A stretch of DNA of 30,201 bases from Bacillota bacterium (lineage in GTDB: Bacteria > Bacillota > Clostridia > Lachnospirales > Lachnospiraceae), in NCBI GenBank assembly GCA_023443225.1, contig JAEZVF010000047.1, forward strand, positions 1 to 30,201. Direction: 5' to 3'. Position numbers and translations under genes: made by a program. Below are positions 27,243 through 30,201 of the stretch, piece after piece (positions within the stretch are counted from its first letter, which is position 1; every line of letters starts with the position of its first letter). The notes beneath the pieces were generated by a model. It saw only the letters and a program-made list of their open reading frames with translations, was not told the DNA's origin and made no database searches.

Positions 27243-27524
27243 TTACAGGTCATGACATTTCCTAACTAAAAGATTTTTTCGGATACCCGAAAATGTATCC
27301 TTTATGGGAGTAGTGTTCTCGTTATCCACATCAGCCTGTGCTTCCGCCAGCATTTTCCACAATTCCAGTTCAGTTTTCATTTTTCCATACTGGACATGGC
27401 TCATCAAAACGGTATCCTCTCGACCATTTACCGTAATAAAAACTGGTTCTTGGGATTCCCTCATTAAGGCTGATATCTCCAAATACTTATTTTGTAAATC
27501 AGATGAAGGTCTGGTTGCTTCCAT
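27243..27524 (-). CDS. Phd/YefM-type antitoxin
   Basis: This 93-aa protein has the Phd/YefM dimer and DNA-binding fold: LQNKYLEISALMRESQEPVF, then ITVNGREDTVLMSHVQYGKM, followed by a helical tail that would bind a toxin. Members repress their own promoter and neutralise a ribonuclease or Doc toxin. No toxin of a known family adjoins it; only a 55-codon ORF follows. The ATG has AGGAGG 8 bp upstream and a strong promoter. It may be an orphan antitoxin used as a regulator. Confidence 0.8.
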   Translation of the reverse strand: MEATRPSSDLQNKYLEISALMRESQEPVFITVNGREDTVLMSHVQYGKMKTELELWKMLAEAQADVDNENTTPIKDTFSGIRKNLLVRKCHDL

Positions 27525-27557
27525 TGTGCGTCCTCCTCGTCATGATTTTATTACATT

Positions 27558-27586
27558 ATTATAACGTGATTACGATACATGTACAA
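27558..27586 (-). promoter_or_regulatory. Promoter of the Phd-like gene
   Basis: TTGTAC, a 17-bp spacer and TATAAT are seen on the minus strand, about 35-60 bp before the ATG. The 8-bp palindrome TACATGTA overlaps the -35 and spacer and could be the operator for self-repression; that role is inferred. Confidence 0.65.
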
Positions 27587-27665
27587 TCTGCATCTATTCA
27601 TTGAGCAAAACAAACATTATGTTAAGTTCCAAACTTGAGCCTCTACAACTTTAAACCTCAAGCAA

Positions 27666-28595
27666 TTACGCAACTCTGACCGTAAATCGCCTCGACTGGC
27701 TGCTCTTGGCAAAGTTCCGGTAAAGATCCGGTTGTTCCTCTTTTAACCGCTTACTGTCAATGCGTACCGTATCCACATTGCTCCAGGAAACTTTATAGTG
27801 CTCATTAAATGCCATTTCATATTCGCCCATATAAAGCTTAAGCTGCTGTTCAATCTGATTCTGCTCCTGTGTCAATTTCTTTGCCAAAAGAATGATCTCT
27901 TCCCTTCTTTTTAATTGCTCATTTAAGTGTGACGGAAGAGGAATCGTCTTTTTAAGCGCTGATGGAAAATACCGATTAATCACTTCATTTGAAATATCAC
28001 TGCCGTCCGGGTCTGGCATATTTCCTGGCAAAACATGTCCCTCCCAGAATTCCTTCTCTATAGCAATCAAATTTTGAATCAACTCTTCATCACGTTCAAT
28101 CTTCTTATACTTAAATTCCCTTCCCAATATTACAACAGCCAGATACCAGGCCTTCGCCCCAGTCACCGCCATATAATGATGACATTGGATTTCATAATGA
28201 GCTGGAACTGAATCTCCGGTCCATTTATCTGCATTATAGGCACTGGCAGTTTTGCATTCAAGCCCAATATTGTCTCCTGAAATAAGGCGGTCAACATTTG
28301 CCAGCATAAACGGATATTCTTCATTCTGATACATGGCGTTTGATCTCCGTACCTTTAAGCCTGTCTCTTCCATAAAGCGCCGAGCCACATATTCTTCCAG
28401 GTCCCGTCCTTGTCTCATGGATTCATTATCATAATCTTCTACTTCTAAACTTGTTTTTTCATAGAAAACACTCATAGGGCTGACATAAGGATTAAGACCG
28501 CAGATTGCACCTGCATCAGACCCGCCGATTCCCTGCTTTCTGTATTTCAGCCAATCTTTATGAGATAAGCCGTTTGTTGAAATTAACTTTTTCAT
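27666..28595 (-). CDS. YqaJ-type viral/mobile-element exonuclease
   Basis: This 309-aa PD-(D/E)XK nuclease has the lambda-exonuclease fold: GGSDAGAICGLNPY at 24-37, RQGRDLEEYVARRF with acidic residues at 67-68, NVDRLI with D102 and the catalytic LECKTA (E113, K115). Such enzymes chew one DNA strand from an end to give single-stranded DNA for a RecT partner, and recT lies just downstream. I chose the ATG at 28595, with AAAGGAAG about 9 bp upstream, over an in-frame ATG 36 bases earlier. The nuclease motifs are intact even though its partner is broken. Confidence 0.87.
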   Translation of the reverse strand: MKKLISTNGLSHKDWLKYRKQGIGGSDAGAICGLNPYVSPMSVFYEKTSLEVEDYDNESMRQGRDLEEYVARRFMEETGLKVRRSNAMYQNEEYPFMLANVDRLISGDNIGLECKTASAYNADKWTGDSVPAHYEIQCHHYMAVTGAKAWYLAVVILGREFKYKKIERDEELIQNLIAIEKEFWEGHVLPGNMPDPDGSDISNEVINRYFPSALKKTIPLPSHLNEQLKRREEIILLAKKLTQEQNQIEQQLKLYMGEYEMAFNEHYKVSWSNVDTVRIDSKRLKEEQPDLYRNFAKSSQSRRFTVRVA

Positions 28596-28670
28596 TATGA
28601 CATCTTCCTTTCTTCGGGTATTAATTATCATGCAACAAAGCTTCCCTTACCCAATTTGCCCAAAATTATA

Positions 28671-28693
28671 GAGAGTACATGAACTGTACTCCC
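28671..28693 (-). terminator. Hairpin after the HEPN gene
   Basis: A 7-bp stem (GAGTACA/TGTACTC) with a 5-nt loop is followed on the minus strand by TCTATAATTTT. The T-run is imperfect, so it may be a weak terminator. It lies about 20 bp after the HEPN stop codon. Confidence 0.45.
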
Positions 28694-28709
28694 TAATCCA
28701 TATCATATC

Positions 28710-29117
28710 TTAACTTTTCAAATATTGTTCTACCGCATTCATAAATGATTCCGCTGCATCTATTTGCTCCTGAGCTTCTTCTCTTGATGCGATATAAAAC
28801 TCATCATAATCACTGGCATGGCGAATTTCCTGTGCTCTGCTGATCTGTCTTCCAAGCACCCTGGGGAATTTTTCTGTTTTTACATATTCCTTATTAAAAT
28901 ATGCGATTGTATCTTTATGTCTTTTAAACGCCACCTGTTCCAACGCCAAAACTGCTGTGATTAAATGGTAAATTGCATAATATGCCCTGTTATTTGCAGC
29001 CCTGAAATGGTTTCCACGAAAATCATCCTTTGCCGTATCCAAATCTTCCTTTGCGACCTCAAACCGGTGAATGGCAAGATCCTCCGGACTTCCAACATTT
29101 GTTTTATTATGCAACAT
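28710..29117 (-). CDS. HEPN-domain toxin of a HEPN-MNT pair
   Basis: This 135-aa four-helix HEPN protein carries FRAANNRAYYAIYHLITAVL near 38-57 and the motif R94-x5-H100 (RAQEIRH) followed by ASDYDEF. In this family the R...H motif makes up an RNase site. Its activity is typically blocked when the MNT partner adds AMP to a nearby tyrosine, and Y104 is a candidate. I start it at the ATG at 29117; a TTG three codons earlier is also possible. It overlaps the MNT gene by 11 bp. Confidence 0.82.
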   Translation of the reverse strand: MLHNKTNVGSPEDLAIHRFEVAKEDLDTAKDDFRGNHFRAANNRAYYAIYHLITAVLALEQVAFKRHKDTIAYFNKEYVKTEKFPRVLGRQISRAQEIRHASDYDEFYIASREEAQEQIDAAESFMNAVEQYLKS

Positions 29118-29445
29118 ACAGTTCAACCCCTTCTTTTTTTATATTTTGATAAAAGGGATCTGCCTGTAACCAATACTGAAAATGGCTGATATTTTTTACG
29201 ATAGGCATAATAAGCATATCATGATCCAAATTAAAGTCAAATGTGATATCCGAGAGCATACGGCCTTTCTCCTTTATGACACTCTCATCAGCATTCACCA
29301 GAATCATTATATCGATATCCGAACTTGCATGAAAATCACCACGGGCATAGGAGCCATACAAAATAACTGCTTTTAATTCTCTTCCATATATTTCCTGTAC
29401 CTCTTTCACATACTGTAAAAGTAAGTTCTGCATCTGACCAGGCAT
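29107..29445 (-). CDS. MNT-type nucleotidyltransferase antitoxin
   Basis: This 112-aa minimal nucleotidyltransferase has G31-S32-x10-D43-x-D45 (GSYARGDFHASSDIDI), the metal and nucleotide-binding motif. It overlaps the HEPN gene and has its own promoter. Proteins of this type neutralise their HEPN partner by AMP transfer. The order here (MNT first, HEPN second) is common. It may serve both plasmid-like maintenance of the element and phage defence. Confidence 0.85.
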   Translation of the reverse strand: MPGQMQNLLLQYVKEVQEIYGRELKAVILYGSYARGDFHASSDIDIMILVNADESVIKEKGRMLSDITFDFNLDHDMLIMPIVKNISHFQYWLQADPFYQNIKKEGVELYVA

Positions 29446-29507
29446 AACACCACATCCTCTCTAAGATAATATGAAATCATTGAAGCATACAAAACATTTC
29501 TCTTCCT

Positions 29508-29536
29508 ATTATACCCTGACAGTTAACTGCTTACAA
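29508..29536 (-). promoter_or_regulatory. Promoter of the MNT-HEPN operon
   Basis: The minus strand shows TTGTAA, a 17-bp spacer and TATAAT, with the -10 about 62 bp ahead of the ATG at 29445. This is a near-consensus sigma-A promoter. Confidence 0.7.
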
Positions 29537-29593
29537 CTCTTTTAGAAGATATATCATACAAAATAAAAGCTAATAAAATGTGTTTCTCTACAT

Positions 29594-30076
29594 TCATGCC
29601 GCACCCCCAATCCCAAATGGCTCAATACCTTCTTCCCGGAAACTTACATATCTGCCCTCTGAGCCAATCACAATATGGTCAAGCAATTCGATACCCAGCA
29701 ATACCCCAGCTTCCTTGATCCGACCTGTGATATGAGAATCTTCCCGACTTGGTTTCGGCTCTCCGGAAGGGTGATTGTGAAAGCAAATAATTTTTGAAGC
29801 ATTTGAAAGAATCGCATGCTTAAATAAATCCCTGGTATCTACCGCACAGGCACTCACCCCTCCCACTGCCACAACCTCCAGAGCTACAGGTGTCATTGCC
29901 GAGTCCAATGACATAACCATCAGAATTTCCCGATCTGAATATTCAAAAAGAGGCCTTACGATATCTGCTGCCTCTTTTGCTTCATGAAAACGCTGAGTAC
30001 CATAGACAGCCGTTCCTTCCCGGATCATTTTCAGCTTAATAATTCCCACTTTTTTCTTGGGAATAGGCCGCTTCAT
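29594..30076 (-). CDS. radC: Short RadC/JAB-domain protein of mobile elements
   Basis: A 160-aa JAB/MPN metal-binding domain with the signature H100-N-H102-PSGEPKPS-x2-D113 that holds zinc in this superfamily, and DHIVIG near the end. It lacks the N-terminal helix-hairpin-helix part of chromosomal RadC (about 220 aa), as do the short versions carried by integrative elements. The exact role of RadC is not established. The start is uncertain: the ATG at 30076 gives a family-like N-terminus, but neither it nor the ATG at 30133 (19 residues longer) has a clear ribosome binding site. Confidence 0.78.
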   Translation of the reverse strand: MKRPIPKKKVGIIKLKMIREGTAVYGTQRFHEAKEAADIVRPLFEYSDREILMVMSLDSAMTPVALEVVAVGGVSACAVDTRDLFKHAILSNASKIICFHNHPSGEPKPSREDSHITGRIKEAGVLLGIELLDHIVIGSEGRYVSFREEGIEPFGIGGAA

Positions 30077-30201
30077 CGTAAGCGATGAATAAGATACCGT
30101 ATGGCATAATTCACCCTTGTTATACCAAAACATTAAAGCGGTAATGGCATGTGATTTTCTGCCGTTATATTGTCAACATCAATTAGACCTGTGCAATGTT
30201 C

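Noticed and set aside
1..30201. CRISPR array or insertion sequence
   Set aside because: No regularly spaced repeats and no transposase or terminal inverted repeats were seen on either strand.

Overview
The window looks like an accessory (mobile) region of a low-GC Firmicute, most likely a gut Lachnospiraceae or close clostridial relative. This rests on AT-rich intergenic DNA, strong AGGAGG-type ribosome binding sites, a DUF5688-type protein, and a RecT / YqaJ exonuclease / short RadC / Phd-type gene set typical of integrative elements in that group. Every gene I can support lies on the minus strand, so the order of transcription is from high to low coordinates. No rRNA, intact tRNA, CRISPR array or transposase was seen.

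Region by region, in transcription order. (1) 30.1-24.7 kb is mobile-element housekeeping: a short RadC/JAB protein, an MNT nucleotidyltransferase plus HEPN toxin-antitoxin pair, a YqaJ-type exonuclease, a Phd/YefM-type antitoxin followed by a 55-codon ORF, a recT interrupted by an in-frame amber codon, a 59-aa protein, and a DUF5688 protein. Several units have good promoters and hairpin terminators. (2) 24.5-21.7 kb is a two-gene unit: a superfamily 2 helicase with a C-terminal HNH nuclease domain, overlapping by ATGA a 178-aa protein of unknown function. (3) 21.7-20.9 kb is a noncoding gap holding a decayed Xre-type repressor gene and a candidate extended -10 promoter. (4) 20.9-6.8 kb is a tightly packed operon that I read as a type 4 BREX system: an 806-aa unknown leader protein, BrxP (PAPS-reductase/DndC-like with Fe-S motifs), BrxC ATPase, PglZ, a short BrxL, a 66-aa CxxC/CxxC protein and a cysteine desulfurase. 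The desulfurase plus BrxP suggests that sulfur is put on DNA, as in phosphorothioation. (5) 6.2-0.6 kb is a RADAR system: RdrA (ATPase) and RdrB (adenosine deaminase).

The RADAR operon is bracketed by imperfect direct repeats of about 88 bp (201-289 and 6359-6445). Just outside rdrA lies a decayed fragment resembling the active-site end of a cysteine desulfurase gene. Together these suggest that RADAR came in as a cassette beside the BREX-4 island. The overall picture is a stacked anti-phage defence island (helicase-HNH, BREX-4/sulfur modification, RADAR, HEPN-MNT) carried next to mobile-element recombination genes. The least understood parts are the 806-aa leader protein, the 66-aa CxxC protein, the short BrxL and the 178-aa partner of the helicase.
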